64,000 nt of DNA from Ensifer adhaerens (GCF_000697965.2 NZ_CP015881.1:1-64000); one strand, 5' to 3'; shown: positions 33,942 through 43,312, counted from the stretch's first letter. Notes: generated from the letters alone by a model not told the origin. Numbers and translations are program-made.

Positions 33942-34712
33942 ATGCGGATGATACAACTGAATGGAACTGTTGCGGTGGTAACAGGTGCTGGTCGCGGCCT
34001 CGGAGCGGCCCTGGCCTATGCATTGGCCGAAGCGGGCTGCGCTCTCGTGTTGTGCGGGCGCAGCCAGAGCGCGCTCACGGACGTGGCCGAACCGATTGTC
34101 CGTGCTTTCGGGCGACGGGTACAAACCGTTGCGCTCGATCTTGCGGATGCGAAAAGCGTGGCTGCGGCAGTCGAGGGCATCAAGGCCGAGAACGGACGCA
34201 TCGATATCCTCGTGAACAACGGCGCCATGTGGCTCGAGGACAGTGACGAGGATCATCCTGATGACGCGGTGCTCGGCGTCGTCAACGCGGCGGTTACCGG
34301 GACCTTCCTGTTCACCCAGGGGCTGCTGCCTTTGTTCGCTCACTCGCCCCGGCCGGATATCGTCACGATCGGCTCGATCAGCGGCCTGCCTAATGCCGCA
34401 CTCCAGACCGTGTCCGTGCCCTTTTATGCTGCCAAGCGGGCGCAGGCCGCCCTGGCCGATGGCCTGCGCCAGAAGCTTGCAGGTACCCCCGTCCGTTCGA
34501 TCGTCGTCCACCCGCCATACATTGAGGACATCTCGCCGCTTGATGGCGCATGGGAGGCGGCCGGCAGTCGACGGAAGGGCGAGGCGGCGACGAACCGGGA
34601 CATCGCCGAGGCAGTGCTGTTCGCGCTGACGCGGCCGCGGCATGTAACCTTGTCGATCACCGTCGATGCCGACGAAGGCGGCCTCTATCCGTCTCCGGCT
34701 CGCTCCGCCTAG
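33942..34712 (+). CDS. short-chain dehydrogenase/reductase
   Basis: A 256-aa classical SDR: cofactor motif TGAGRGLG (about 14-21), NNG (about 91-93), catalytic Ser in IGSISG and the Y-x3-K pair in FYAAKRAQA. NAD(P)(H)-dependent oxidoreductase with unknown substrate. It stands alone, divergent from the VOC gene. Confidence 0.92.
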   Translation: MRMIQLNGTVAVVTGAGRGLGAALAYALAEAGCALVLCGRSQSALTDVAEPIVRAFGRRVQTVALDLADAKSVAAAVEGIKAENGRIDILVNNGAMWLEDSDEDHPDDAVLGVVNAAVTGTFLFTQGLLPLFAHSPRPDIVTIGSISGLPNAALQTVSVPFYAAKRAQAALADGLRQKLAGTPVRSIVVHPPYIEDISPLDGAWEAAGSRRKGEAATNRDIAEAVLFALTRPRHVTLSITVDADEGGLYPSPARSA

Positions 34713-34747
34713 CGGCGGGGGCCTGTCAGAGACCGATCCGATACATT

Positions 34748-34772
34748 GCCGAACGCCCCAATGGCGTTCGGC
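34748..34772 (+). terminator. Hairpin downstream of the SDR gene
   Basis: Perfect 10-bp arms (34748-34757 and 34763-34772) with a 5-nt loop lie 36 bp after the SDR stop. No T run follows. Confidence 0.5.
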
Positions 34773-34909
34773 GAAAATCAGGCATCGTTCGCCGAGATCC
34801 TTCAATCTCGATCGTCCACATATGCAGACGATAAGTCCAATTTAGGCCGACTACAGAGGCGCCGTCCACGTCGATATATCCATGACATCAACAATGGAGA
34901 AACGACATC

Positions 34910-35647
34910 ATGCACAGTGTCTCTGAACCGATCTTCACCTCAGGCTTTCCACTCGGAAGTTCCGCCGGCCTGGTCACCGCCTTGGAATGGCTCGGCCAGC
35001 CCTATCGCCTCACCCGCGTCGACATGCTCGGGGAAATGCGCACCGACGCCTATGAGCGCTTCAACGGTCGGGTCGAAACGCCCGCTCTCGTGACCGACAA
35101 GGGCGACGTGCTGACCGAGACCATGGCGATCGCCTTATGGCTGGAGGGGCGCGATCAGGAGCGTCGCATCAGCTTCGCCCCGGGCACTTTCGAGGCGGAC
35201 CGCATGCACCAGTTCATCGCCTTCCTCAACACCGGCTTTACCGGCGCGTTCTTCTCGATGTGGGTGGCGCTGGAATCCGAAGGCGCCACGGAGGAATACC
35301 GCGAAACCTTGCGCGCCTTCGGCCGCGAATTCGTCGCCAAGCGTCACAAGCAGCTCGAAGCGATGATGGGCGACAGCGATTACCTCATCGGCGACCGGCC
35401 GACGCTTGCCGATGCGGTCTTTGCCGGCGTGGCCCGCTGGGTCGATTTCCATGAGGCGATCGATCCGAAGGACTATGCGCGCAACTATCCGCGCATCCAT
35501 GCGCTGCGCCAGCGCATCGAGGCCGATCCGGCCTTCCGCTTCGCAGTGGCGATCGAGGATGGCGAGCCTGTTACCGGCAGCGGTGCGATGAAGGGCCTCG
35601 TCCCGCTCGAGGATGTGTTGCGGATGACGGGCGCACTCCGCGCGTGA
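34910..35647 (+). CDS. glutathione S-transferase family protein
   Basis: A 245-aa protein with a GST N-terminal thioredoxin-like domain (ALEWLGQPYRLTRVDMLGEM, ETPALVTDKGDVLTETMAIA) and a helical C-terminal domain (YLIGDRPTLADAVFAGVARW). The substrate is unknown. It is followed by a strong 15-bp hairpin. Confidence 0.88.
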   Translation: MHSVSEPIFTSGFPLGSSAGLVTALEWLGQPYRLTRVDMLGEMRTDAYERFNGRVETPALVTDKGDVLTETMAIALWLEGRDQERRISFAPGTFEADRMHQFIAFLNTGFTGAFFSMWVALESEGATEEYRETLRAFGREFVAKRHKQLEAMMGDSDYLIGDRPTLADAVFAGVARWVDFHEAIDPKDYARNYPRIHALRQRIEADPAFRFAVAIEDGEPVTGSGAMKGLVPLEDVLRMTGALRA

Positions 35648-35657
35648 TTTAAGAAAG

Positions 35658-35692
35658 TGAGGTGGCGCACCGGCAGGCGGTGCGCCACCTCA
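35658..35692. terminator. Bidirectional terminator-like hairpin
   Basis: Perfect 15-bp arms (35658-35672 and 35678-35692) with a 5-nt loop lie between the convergent GST and DUF-type genes. Very stable; no T run. Confidence 0.7.
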
Positions 35693-35722
35693 AACAGTTG
35701 GAGCGGCCAGCCGCCGCCGACA

Positions 35723-36100
35723 TCACACCTCGAATACGTCGACGAACGATTCCGGGAAGCTTTGCCGGGCAACCTTCTCGTTGATGACGAGCAATGCTTC
35801 GTAGGACACGGGATCGAAATCCTTGTCGACCGGCAGCACCTCGCGTCCGAACAGGAGGTTCAGCCGGGCGGCATCGAGATTGCCGCGCTCGAATGGTTCC
35901 GCGCCGAAATGATGCCAGAGGGCGTGGAGGAAGGCCGCATCGATGCGGTGCGCCCCCGAGCCGGGCCGGGCATGGCGGGGCAACGCCTTGATCGGCGTTG
36001 CTCCCTTGGGGTTGGCCCGACGGATGACGAACTGGATGCCCGTGCCCGGCATGGCGTAGGGAAAACCCCGGTGTTTCGTCATATCAGCCAGCTTGGCCAT
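35723..36100 (-). CDS. conserved hypothetical protein downstream of yghU
   Basis: A 125-aa protein starting MAKLADMTKHRGFPYAMPGT behind a good AGGAG ribosome binding site. No signal peptide, membrane segment or recognised motif is present. It begins 10 bp after the yghU stop, so the two form an operon. Confidence 0.7.
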   Translation of the reverse strand: MAKLADMTKHRGFPYAMPGTGIQFVIRRANPKGATPIKALPRHARPGSGAHRIDAAFLHALWHHFGAEPFERGNLDAARLNLLFGREVLPVDKDFDPVSYEALLVINEKVARQSFPESFVDVFEV

Positions 36101-36110
36101 TCTATTCTCC

Positions 36111-37025
36111 TTAGGCGGTCTGCTTCTCGACGATCTTGTCCTCAGTCTTCGTATCGAAGTCGGAAGCGTCGTGACGCTCATGCAATTGTTCGGACGGGTT
36201 GCCGCTCAAGCGGTTGACCATGCGGCCACGCTTGACGGCCGGCCGGGCGGCGATCTCGGCCGTCCAGCGCTGGACGTGCTCGTAGCTCTGAACCTCGAGG
36301 AAAGTACCGGCATCGCCATATACCTGCCCGAGCGCCAGATTGCCATACCAGGGCCAGGTGGCCATGTCGGCAATGGTGTATTCCGAGCCGGCGAGGAAGC
36401 GGTTCTCCGCGAGATGGCGATCGAGCACGTCGAGCTGGCGCTTCACCTCCATCGCGTAGCGGTCGATGGCGTATTTGATCTTCATCGGCGCATAGGCATA
36501 GAAATGGCCGAAGCCGCCGCCGAGGAACGGTGCCGAGCCCATCTGCCAGAACAGCCAGTTCAAGGTCTCTGTGCGGGCGCGAAGCTCGCTCGGCAAGAAG
36601 GCGCCGAATTTCTCGGCGAGATAGGTGAGGATCGAGGCCGATTCGAACACGCGCACCGGCGCGCCGCCGCCCTTGGGCGCATGGTCCATCAGCGCCGGGA
36701 TCTTGGAGTTCGGGTTGACGTCGACGAAGCCAGAACCGAACTGGTCGCCGTCTCCGATCCGGATCGGCCAGGCATCGTATTCGGCGTCCTTATGGCCGGC
36801 CGCCAGCAGCTCTTCGAGCATGATCGTGACTTTCACGCCGTTCGGCGTCGCCAGCGAGTAAAGCTGCAACGGATGCTTGCCGACGGGCAGATCCTGATCG
36901 CGCGTCGCGCCGGCGGTCGGACGGTTAATGCTGGCAAACGCGCCGCCATTGCCCTTGTCCCAGGTCCAGACCTTGGGAACGTCATAGCCGGCGGGGAAAT
37001 TGTCAGCGGGGGATTTTTCGGTCAT
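36111..37025 (-). CDS. yghU: glutathione-dependent disulfide-bond oxidoreductase YghU
   Basis: A 304-aa GST-fold protein of the YghU/Ure2p-like (nu-class) group. N-terminal extension, then thioredoxin-like domain (HPLQLYSLATPNGVKVTIML, VDVNPNSKIPALMD, VFESASILTYLAEKFG) and a helical C-terminal domain (TETLNWLFWQMGSAPFLGGG). Such enzymes reduce disulfides with glutathione. The ATG at 37025 is preferred over the TTG immediately before it. Confidence 0.94.
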   Translation of the reverse strand: MTEKSPADNFPAGYDVPKVWTWDKGNGGAFASINRPTAGATRDQDLPVGKHPLQLYSLATPNGVKVTIMLEELLAAGHKDAEYDAWPIRIGDGDQFGSGFVDVNPNSKIPALMDHAPKGGGAPVRVFESASILTYLAEKFGAFLPSELRARTETLNWLFWQMGSAPFLGGGFGHFYAYAPMKIKYAIDRYAMEVKRQLDVLDRHLAENRFLAGSEYTIADMATWPWYGNLALGQVYGDAGTFLEVQSYEHVQRWTAEIAARPAVKRGRMVNRLSGNPSEQLHERHDASDFDTKTEDKIVEKQTA

Positions 37026-37153
37026 CAAATCTGTCCTTGTCTTGGCGGAAACCTCGAACGTCGTGTTCGCTTATATAGGAAGTTTATCAAGCCACCACAT
37101 CGACTTGGCTGCGAGGACGACCATGCTCAAAGGCCAGACGCTGGAGAATTTTT

Positions 37154-37573
37154 TTATCGAAGTTGGATGAGACCGGCATCCGTCGGCACGAAACCGCACC
37201 GGTCGACGTAGAATTCGCGCAGATGCGGGTCGAAGTCTACATGCAGCCATTCGCAGCCCGAGGCCTTGGCGTGCGTTACGGCCTCTTCGACGAGCAGCGT
37301 GGCGTAACCCTTACGCCTCAACGGTAGCGTCACCATCGTATCGAGCAGGAAAGCATGCACGCCACCGTCCCAGGCGACATTAACGAAGCCTGTCAGTGCG
37401 CCCGAGATCCGCATGGTGACCCAGCCGAGGCTGAAGCGGTTGACCTGGCTCCACCAGTCGTCATCGGTCAAGGCGTGCTCGAAGCATTCGGCGTGCAGGG
37501 TATTCAGTTCCTTGTTTTCAAATGCGCCGCGCCAGGCGAACGCGGGTACTTCAGTCGGATTCTCTACCGTCAC
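37154..37573 (-). CDS. GNAT-family N-acetyltransferase
   Basis: A 139-aa acetyltransferase of the GNAT fold; the acetyl-CoA-binding motif A is LPLRRKGYATLLVEEAVTHA (about 83-102). The substrate is unknown. It is divergent from terC with a roughly 225-bp gap. Confidence 0.9.
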   Translation of the reverse strand: MTVENPTEVPAFAWRGAFENKELNTLHAECFEHALTDDDWWSQVNRFSLGWVTMRISGALTGFVNVAWDGGVHAFLLDTMVTLPLRRKGYATLLVEEAVTHAKASGCEWLHVDFDPHLREFYVDRCGFVPTDAGLIQLR

Positions 37574-37797
37574 GGTTCAACCTCAGAGTTTGCCGGGATC
37601 GATTTTGACCACCAGGGCTCGGCTGCCAGCAAGCGCGGCCGAGTTCTTGAAAAAAATCATGGGCCTCCCTTGATACCGGAAAACCGAGCTCCTATCTGCC
37701 GCCTAACCCGCTGGTCCGGGCCCCTCTGGCGAGAGCTTCGGCACTCTTGCGATGTCGGACCTTATTCCGACAACATGTGCCGATTGGGGACCCGTCT

Positions 37798-38781
37798 GTG
37801 GACTTTTCCTTCATGTCTGTAGTGTGGCTGGGAACGCCACTGTGGCTGTGGGCGAGCTTTTTCGCCCTCGTGATCGCTATCCTGTCGTTCGACCTTGGTA
37901 TTCTCCATAAGGAGAACAAGGAGATCAACGTTGCCGAAAGCGTCAAGCTTTCCGCCTTCTATATCGCCCTCGGCCTGAGCTTCGGCGGCTTCGTCTGGTG
38001 GTATCTCGGTGCCGAGTCCGGCCTTGCCTATATGACCGGCTTCGTCGTCGAAAAGACCCTGGCGCTCGACAACGTCTTCGTCATCGCCCTCATCTTCTCC
38101 TTCTTCGCCGTCCCGCGCATCTACCAGCACCGCGTGCTCTTCTGGGGTATCCTTGGCGTTATCGTGCTGCGCGCGATCATGATCGGCGTCGGCGCGACGC
38201 TCGTCGCCGAATTCTCCTGGGTTCTCTATATTTTCGCTGCGTTCCTGGTCTTTACCGGCATCAAGATGCTGGTGATGAAGGAGGCCGAGCCCAACGTTTC
38301 GGACAACGCGCTCGTGCGCTTCATGCGCAGCCGTTTCAACGTCACCGAGGAACATCACGGCGAGCGCTTCTTCGTGAAGCTCGTCAACCCGAAGACCGGC
38401 AAGATGACCTGGTTCATCACGCCTCTTTTCATGGCGCTCGTCATGGTCGAGGTGGCCGACGTGATCTTCGCCGTCGACTCGGTTCCCGCGATCTTCGCGA
38501 TCACCACGGACCCGTTCATCGTCTACACCTCGAACATCTTCGCTATCCTCGGCCTGCGCGCCCTCTACTTCGCGCTCGCTGCCATGATCCATCGCTTCCG
38601 CTACCTGAAGCCGGCGCTGGCCGTCGTCCTGATCTTCATCGGTTCGAAGATCTTCGTCGCCGATCTCCTGGGGCTAGAGAAGTTCCCCGCGGCCCTGTCG
38701 CTCGGTGTCACCTTCGCGATCATCGCTTCGGGTGTTGTCTGGAGCCTGGTCAAGACCAAGGAAGAGCAACTGCCGGCATAA
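37798..38781 (+). CDS. TerC-family integral membrane protein
   Basis: A 327-aa membrane protein with about nine helices and the TerC/Alx motifs SFDLGILHKENKEI, EKTLALDNVFVIALIFS and EVADVIFAVDSVPAIFAIT; the acidic residues inside the helices are thought to bind metal. Members take part in manganese export or metalation of exported proteins, so a manganese role is most likely. GTG at 37798 behind TTGGGGAC is preferred; ATG at 37813 is the alternative. No yybP-ykoY riboswitch is recognised upstream. Confidence 0.9.
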   Translation: MDFSFMSVVWLGTPLWLWASFFALVIAILSFDLGILHKENKEINVAESVKLSAFYIALGLSFGGFVWWYLGAESGLAYMTGFVVEKTLALDNVFVIALIFSFFAVPRIYQHRVLFWGILGVIVLRAIMIGVGATLVAEFSWVLYIFAAFLVFTGIKMLVMKEAEPNVSDNALVRFMRSRFNVTEEHHGERFFVKLVNPKTGKMTWFITPLFMALVMVEVADVIFAVDSVPAIFAITTDPFIVYTSNIFAILGLRALYFALAAMIHRFRYLKPALAVVLIFIGSKIFVADLLGLEKFPAALSLGVTFAIIASGVVWSLVKTKEEQLPA

Positions 38782-38812
38782 CGCCCGGGCTCATCCGACC
38801 GTGACGAGAAAC

Positions 38813-38849
38813 GCGGCGGCCTTCGAAAGGGGGCCGCCGCGATCTTTTT
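38813..38849 (+). terminator. Rho-independent terminator of terC
   Basis: Perfect 9-bp GC arms (38813-38821 and 38832-38840) are followed by GATC and five T residues, 31 bp after the terC stop. Confidence 0.8.
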
Positions 38850-38917
38850 GGCCTTGCCGAGCGTGGGGTTGACCCTCGCCCGGACGACCCGTCGGGTCGA
38901 GCCGTCCGGGCGAGGCA

Positions 38918-40333
38918 TCACCCGATGATCGCCTTCGGTTCGAGGAAGGCGTCGAGGCCGAAGGGACCGAATTCGCGGCCGATGCCGGATTGCTTGAACC
39001 CGCCGAAGGGCGCTTGAGCGTCGGCCGGGGTTTCGTTGATCACCACGCGCCCCGCCTCCAATTGTCGGGCGATGCTGCGCATACGTTCGGCGTCGGTGCC
39101 AAGAACGTAGGACTGCAATCCGTATTCCGTGTCGTTGGCAATCGCGATCGCTTCCGCTTCCGTTTCGTAGGAAAGAACGCTGAGCACGGGGCCGAAGACT
39201 TCCTCGCGCGCAATCCGCATGTCGTTGGTCACACCGGAAAAGACGGTCGGGCGGACGAACCATCCCCGTTGCAGCCCTTCCGGCCGGCCTTCGCCGCCGA
39301 CAAGAAGCGTCGCACCCTCTTCCTGCCCCAGGCGGATATAGGCCTGGACACGCTCCCACTGCCGGGCGCTCACCATCGGGCCGATGTCGGAGGCCGGATC
39401 GCTCGAAGGTCCGGGTCGCAGAGCGGAAACGGCGTGCGCAAGGCGCGATATCACCTCCGTATGTCTTCGCTTCGGAACAAGAAGCCGGGTTCCGGCGATG
39501 CAGGCCTGCCCGCTGTTGCGGAAGGCCGATGCCAGAACATGCGGGATCGCCCGGTCGAGGTCCGCGTCATCGAGCAGGATCTGCGGCCCTTTTCCGCCCA
39601 GTTCGAGCGTCACGCGCTTGAAGCTTTCCGCTGCATTGCGCAGGATCTCCCGACCGGTCGTGGTGGAGCCAGTGAAGGTGATCTTGGCGATGTCGGGATG
39701 CCGGCTGAGTTCCGCGCCGACCACGTGGCCGTAGCCGTTGACGACATTGAGGACGCCATCGGGCAGTCGCGCTTCGTGCAAGACTTCGAGCAGCACCTGG
39801 GTCTGGATAGCGCTCATCTCCGACGGCTTGATCACGATGGTCGTGCCGGCCGCGATCGCCGTGGCGAGTTTGGTGCAGATGAAGCCGATGTTGCTGTTCC
39901 AGGGTGTGATTGCCGCGGCCACGCCCACGGGTTCCATCACCACCTCCGCATTGCCGATACGACGGGTAAAGGCGTAGTCGGCCACGGTCCTTGCCGCGAC
40001 GTCGAACACGTTCGCGGCGTGCGGCACGGAGAATGCGAGGAACGACTGCGGCGCGCCGTATTCGATGGTCATGGCCGCACGAAGCGCATCGGCGTTGGCG
40101 GCGACAGCCTTCGCCAGCGTTTGCAGCATGGCGATGCGTTCGGCCGGTGTCGTTTGCCGCATGGCCGGGAAGGCCCGTTTCGCGGCAGCAATGGCCGCGT
40201 GCGCATCCCGATTGTCGCCCAGCCGGACCTCGCCGATCTCTTCCTCCGTGGCGGGATTGAAAAGCGCGAAGCGCTCGTCGCCGTGAGGCGCAACGAAAGC
40301 GCCATCGACATATATCTGCTCAATGATCTTCAT
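38918..40333 (-). CDS. NAD(P)+-dependent aldehyde dehydrogenase
   Basis: A 471-aa aldehyde dehydrogenase: ITPWNSNIGF and KPSEMSA (cofactor site), FTGSTTTGREI, the general base Glu in TLELGGKGP and the catalytic Cys in NSGQACIAGTR. Oxidises an aldehyde to an acid; the substrate is unknown. The start at 40333 gives a normal-length protein. Divergent from the LysR gene at 40430, the probable regulator. Confidence 0.93.
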   Translation of the reverse strand: MKIIEQIYVDGAFVAPHGDERFALFNPATEEEIGEVRLGDNRDAHAAIAAAKRAFPAMRQTTPAERIAMLQTLAKAVAANADALRAAMTIEYGAPQSFLAFSVPHAANVFDVAARTVADYAFTRRIGNAEVVMEPVGVAAAITPWNSNIGFICTKLATAIAAGTTIVIKPSEMSAIQTQVLLEVLHEARLPDGVLNVVNGYGHVVGAELSRHPDIAKITFTGSTTTGREILRNAAESFKRVTLELGGKGPQILLDDADLDRAIPHVLASAFRNSGQACIAGTRLLVPKRRHTEVISRLAHAVSALRPGPSSDPASDIGPMVSARQWERVQAYIRLGQEEGATLLVGGEGRPEGLQRGWFVRPTVFSGVTNDMRIAREEVFGPVLSVLSYETEAEAIAIANDTEYGLQSYVLGTDAERMRSIARQLEAGRVVINETPADAQAPFGGFKQSGIGREFGPFGLDAFLEPKAIIG

Positions 40334-40429
40334 CGTCCGATTTCCTGTTGCGATGAAAAGGATATGCATCGGAACGATCGTCAGGATAAGATCATCAATC
40401 ACAGACACTCTGATGAGGAAAATAGCGCA

Positions 40430-41371
40430 ATGAAGGCGAGCCTGTCCGAACTGGAGGCGGTGGCGGCAATCGCGCGGCTCGGCGGCTTTCGGGCCGCTGC
40501 CCGGGAACTCGGGGTTTCGTCCTCGTCGTTGAGCCATGCGGTCCTGGCGCTGGAGGCGCGCCTCAATGTGCGCCTGTTCAACCGCACGACGCGATCGGTG
40601 GCGCTGACGACGGCAGGCGAGGCTTTCGTTGCCGAGATCCTGCCGGCTCTTGCCGCCATCGACGGCGCCGTCGAGCGGGCGACGGAGTCTCAGGCACGAC
40701 CGAGCGGCATGCTGCGGCTCAACACCTCCCCGGGAGCGGCGAAGATGGTTTTGCGGCCGCTACTGATCGAGTATCTGAGGCGATATCCAGAGATGGCGCT
40801 GGAGGTTGCGACCGACAATGCGCTGGTGGATATCGTAGCGCTCGGTTTCGACGCCGGGTTTCGTCTCGCCGAGGCGGTTCCTCCGGATATGGTCGCCGTT
40901 CCGGTCGTGCCTCAGTCGCGCATGATCGTCGTGGGTTCGCCGGACTATTTTCGCGAAAGAGCGGTGCCGCTGCTGCCGGGCGATCTGAGGCAGCACGCCT
41001 GCATCCGGGCGCGCATGGCAAGTGGCAGGATCTATCACTGGGAGTTTTCCCGGCGCGGGGAAAGCGTCGAAATCGATGCGCCGGGACCGCTCATCCTCGA
41101 CGACAGCGAACTCATGCTTCAGGCGGCTCTCGGCGGGGTGGGACTGGCCTATCTCTCCGATCATCACGTCCGCGACGACGTCGAGGCCGGGCGTCTGGTT
41201 CCGGTGCTGGAAGAGTGGACGCCGCCCTACGATGGGCTATGTCTCTATTTTCCTGGCCGCCGGCACGTACCGGCGAAATTGCGTGCCCTGATCGATCTGG
41301 TCCGGGAACTGCGTTCCGGCGGCCCCCGCGCGCCCGCTCACACCCCGCATTCGCCAGCCTTGAAATTTTAA
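40430..41371 (+). CDS. LysR-family transcriptional regulator
   Basis: A 313-aa LysR regulator: HTH at about 4-62 (GGFRAAARELGVSSSSLSHA) and effector domain from about 88. The start at 40430 is set by the HTH; the same frame stays open far upstream only because it runs antisense through the aldehyde dehydrogenase gene. Likely controls that divergent gene. Confidence 0.93.
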   Translation: MKASLSELEAVAAIARLGGFRAAARELGVSSSSLSHAVLALEARLNVRLFNRTTRSVALTTAGEAFVAEILPALAAIDGAVERATESQARPSGMLRLNTSPGAAKMVLRPLLIEYLRRYPEMALEVATDNALVDIVALGFDAGFRLAEAVPPDMVAVPVVPQSRMIVVGSPDYFRERAVPLLPGDLRQHACIRARMASGRIYHWEFSRRGESVEIDAPGPLILDDSELMLQAALGGVGLAYLSDHHVRDDVEAGRLVPVLEEWTPPYDGLCLYFPGRRHVPAKLRALIDLVRELRSGGPRAPAHTPHSPALKF

Positions 41372-41488
41372 CATGAGTATTACAGACAAGTTTATTTCTG
41401 CGTGCTAAGAGACACGGCGCTCGATTGGTCCCTTGGCCATAGATCGCCTCTCGGCAGGGGTGCGCACGCCGCGCCAAATCGAAATTAT

Positions 41489-42031
41489 ATGATCGGATCA
41501 GACACAGTGGTCGACATCGATACGCGCCATCAGGTCTATTTCGCCAACCGTACTGCCCTGGTCGCCTATGCCACGCGGATCGTCGGATCGCGGGAAACGG
41601 CCGAAGATATCGTGCAGGAGGCCTTCATTCGATTTGCGCCGGCAAACACCGGCAATCCGCCTTCTGCCGGACCGTCCGGGCTTTCGCTCGCGTATCTCTA
41701 CAAGATCGTCCGCAACCTGTCCCTCGACCTCTTGAAGCGCCGCAAGATCGAAGCGCGGGAAGAGCAGAGCGAGCCGCCGTTCTGGTCGATGCCGATCGAG
41801 GTGCCGACGCCCGAGGACATCATTCTCGTCAGCGACGAAATCAGACGCATCTCCGGCATTCTCGAAGACCTTCCCGAGGAAGTGCGGGTCGCGCTCGAGA
41901 TGCACCGTTTCGGCGGCTACACCCTCGAAGAGATCGCCGCCCATCTCGACATCTCCGTCGCGACGGCGCACCGCCACGTGCGCGCCGCCATGATGCGGGT
42001 TGCGACAACGCTTGCGGGTGGGGCCTCCTAG
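41489..42031 (+). CDS. FecI-like ECF RNA polymerase sigma factor
   Basis: A 180-aa ECF sigma factor: region 2 (about 10-75, VGSRETAEDIVQEAFIRF) and region 4 (about 115-172, LEDLPEEVRVALEMHRFGGY, then EEIAAHLDISVATAHRHV). It belongs with the iron-starvation FecI group by context: fecR-like anti-sigma and STN-bearing TonB receptor genes follow. It should drive the two matching promoters at 42050 and 43231. ATG at 41489 gives normal length; a GTG at 41402 is the alternative. Confidence 0.92.
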   Translation: MIGSDTVVDIDTRHQVYFANRTALVAYATRIVGSRETAEDIVQEAFIRFAPANTGNPPSAGPSGLSLAYLYKIVRNLSLDLLKRRKIEAREEQSEPPFWSMPIEVPTPEDIILVSDEIRRISGILEDLPEEVRVALEMHRFGGYTLEEIAAHLDISVATAHRHVRAAMMRVATTLAGGAS

Positions 42032-42049
42032 AATTTCAGGGGTCCCCGT

Positions 42050-42079
42050 GTGAAAAAAAATCGGGTGCTGGTCGTCTTT
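42050..42079 (+). promoter_or_regulatory. FecI-type promoter upstream of fecR
   Basis: A 30-bp element made of GTGAAAAAAAATC (-35 region) and GGTCGTCTTT (-10 region). It is 27/30 identical to the element at 43231-43260 with no gaps. Placement before fecR and before the receptor gene is that expected for promoters read by the FecI-like sigma factor. The fecR start lies about 117 bp downstream. Confidence 0.75.
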
Positions 42080-42196
42080 ATGACAGAGCGAAAGTACCAC
42101 GGAAGCGTCCCGCTTCCCGGTGACGCCGCTTGACGGGGTTGGGGGCTACAGAAACAAAGTGCTAGGGCGTCGAACATCCAAGCGGCAGGCAGGGCT

Positions 42197-43195
42197 TTGA
42201 CCAAGGACAACCACATATCGGAGGCGCTGCTCGAAGAGGCCATGGATTGGTTCCTCGAGCTGAAGGCGCGCCCGAACTGTCGCGACACGCAAGCCCGGTT
42301 CCGCGCCTGGCTGGGCCAGTCGGAATTGCATGGCCAAGCCTGGCAGACGGCGTTGCGGACCTGGCAGCTGCTCGGTGAGGTGCCGCCGGTGCACGAGCAT
42401 CTATGGCGTGGGGCAAGGCCGTCCGTTTTCGTCGAGCCACCGGTCCGCCAACGTCGCCGGATGGGAACGGGCGGCTTGGTCGCCGGCGTGGCGCTGGCGC
42501 TTGCTGCCTGCCTCGTCCTCTTCGTCTCCCTGCCGTCGCTTCTCGTGTGGTGGCAGGCCGATCACGTGACCGAGACGGCGCAAAACAGGACGATTACGCT
42601 TGCGGACGGGACGATCATCGAAATGGGCGGCGGCAGCGCCATCGCCACCGACATCAGCGCCGGCACCCGCCATGTCAGGCTGCTGAAGGGCGAAGCCTAT
42701 TTCAACGTCGCCCGCGATCCCTCGCGTCCCTTTGTCGTTGAGGCGGGTGGCGTCGAGGTGTCCGTGCTGGGGACTGCGTTTGATGTGCAGCTGGCGAGCA
42801 CGGAGACGACCGTCGAGCTGGCGCACGGCACGGTGGCCGTCTCCTATAGTGCAAACGCGCACAAGCAGAATTTCGAACTGGCCCCGGGAGAAATGGCGAC
42901 GGTGAGCCATGCGACCGGCGCAGTCTTGCGAAGCGCGATCGCGGCGGATGATATCGGCGCCTGGCGAAGCGGCAGGATGTTCGTCAATGATGTCACGGTC
43001 GCCGCTGCCGCCGAGCGGCTGCAGCGCTACCATTCCGCCTGGATTTCCATTCCGCAGCCGGATCTGGCAGGGCGGCGTGTAACCGGCGTCTACGATCTGA
43101 AGGATCCGGATCGGGCGCTCCAGGCGCTGGTGCAGCCTTTCGGCGGCAAGGTACGCGAGGTGACCCCCTATGGCCGCATCCTGACGCGGTTTTAA
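42197..43195 (+). CDS. FecR-like anti-sigma factor / signal transducer
   Basis: A 332-aa single-pass membrane protein: cytoplasmic N-terminal DUF4880 region that holds the sigma factor (about 8-60), one transmembrane helix (about 95-120, VAGVALALAACLVLFVSLPS), the periplasmic FecR domain (about 128-220) and a C-terminal DUF4974-type domain that contacts the receptor's STN domain. Start codon TTG at 42197 behind GGCAGG. Works between the FecI-like sigma factor and the TonB receptor. Confidence 0.93.
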   Translation: MTKDNHISEALLEEAMDWFLELKARPNCRDTQARFRAWLGQSELHGQAWQTALRTWQLLGEVPPVHEHLWRGARPSVFVEPPVRQRRRMGTGGLVAGVALALAACLVLFVSLPSLLVWWQADHVTETAQNRTITLADGTIIEMGGGSAIATDISAGTRHVRLLKGEAYFNVARDPSRPFVVEAGGVEVSVLGTAFDVQLASTETTVELAHGTVAVSYSANAHKQNFELAPGEMATVSHATGAVLRSAIAADDIGAWRSGRMFVNDVTVAAAAERLQRYHSAWISIPQPDLAGRRVTGVYDLKDPDRALQALVQPFGGKVREVTPYGRILTRF

Positions 43196-43230
43196 TTGGA
43201 GTAAAAAAATCAGGAAAAAATCGCGCGCCG

Positions 43231-43260
43231 GTGAAAAAAAATCCGGGGCCGGTCGTCTTT
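43231..43260 (+). promoter_or_regulatory. FecI-type promoter upstream of the TonB receptor gene
   Basis: Second copy of the 30-bp element: GTGAAAAAAAATC, then GGTCGTCTTT, differing at only three spacer bases from the copy at 42050-42079. It ends 52 bp before the receptor start, leaving room for a leader. Confidence 0.8.
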
Positions 43261-43312
43261 GGTTGGAAACGCGCGCCCGCAAGGCCGCGTGGAATGCCGA
43301 GACGGGGGTAAA

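Noticed and set aside
37574..37797. Possible manganese riboswitch upstream of terC
   Set aside because: I could not find the conserved yybP-ykoY core sequences; only short stems are visible.
38990..40429. Long in-frame extension upstream of the LysR gene at 40430
   Set aside because: It runs antisense through the aldehyde dehydrogenase gene; the LysR HTH defines the start at 40430.
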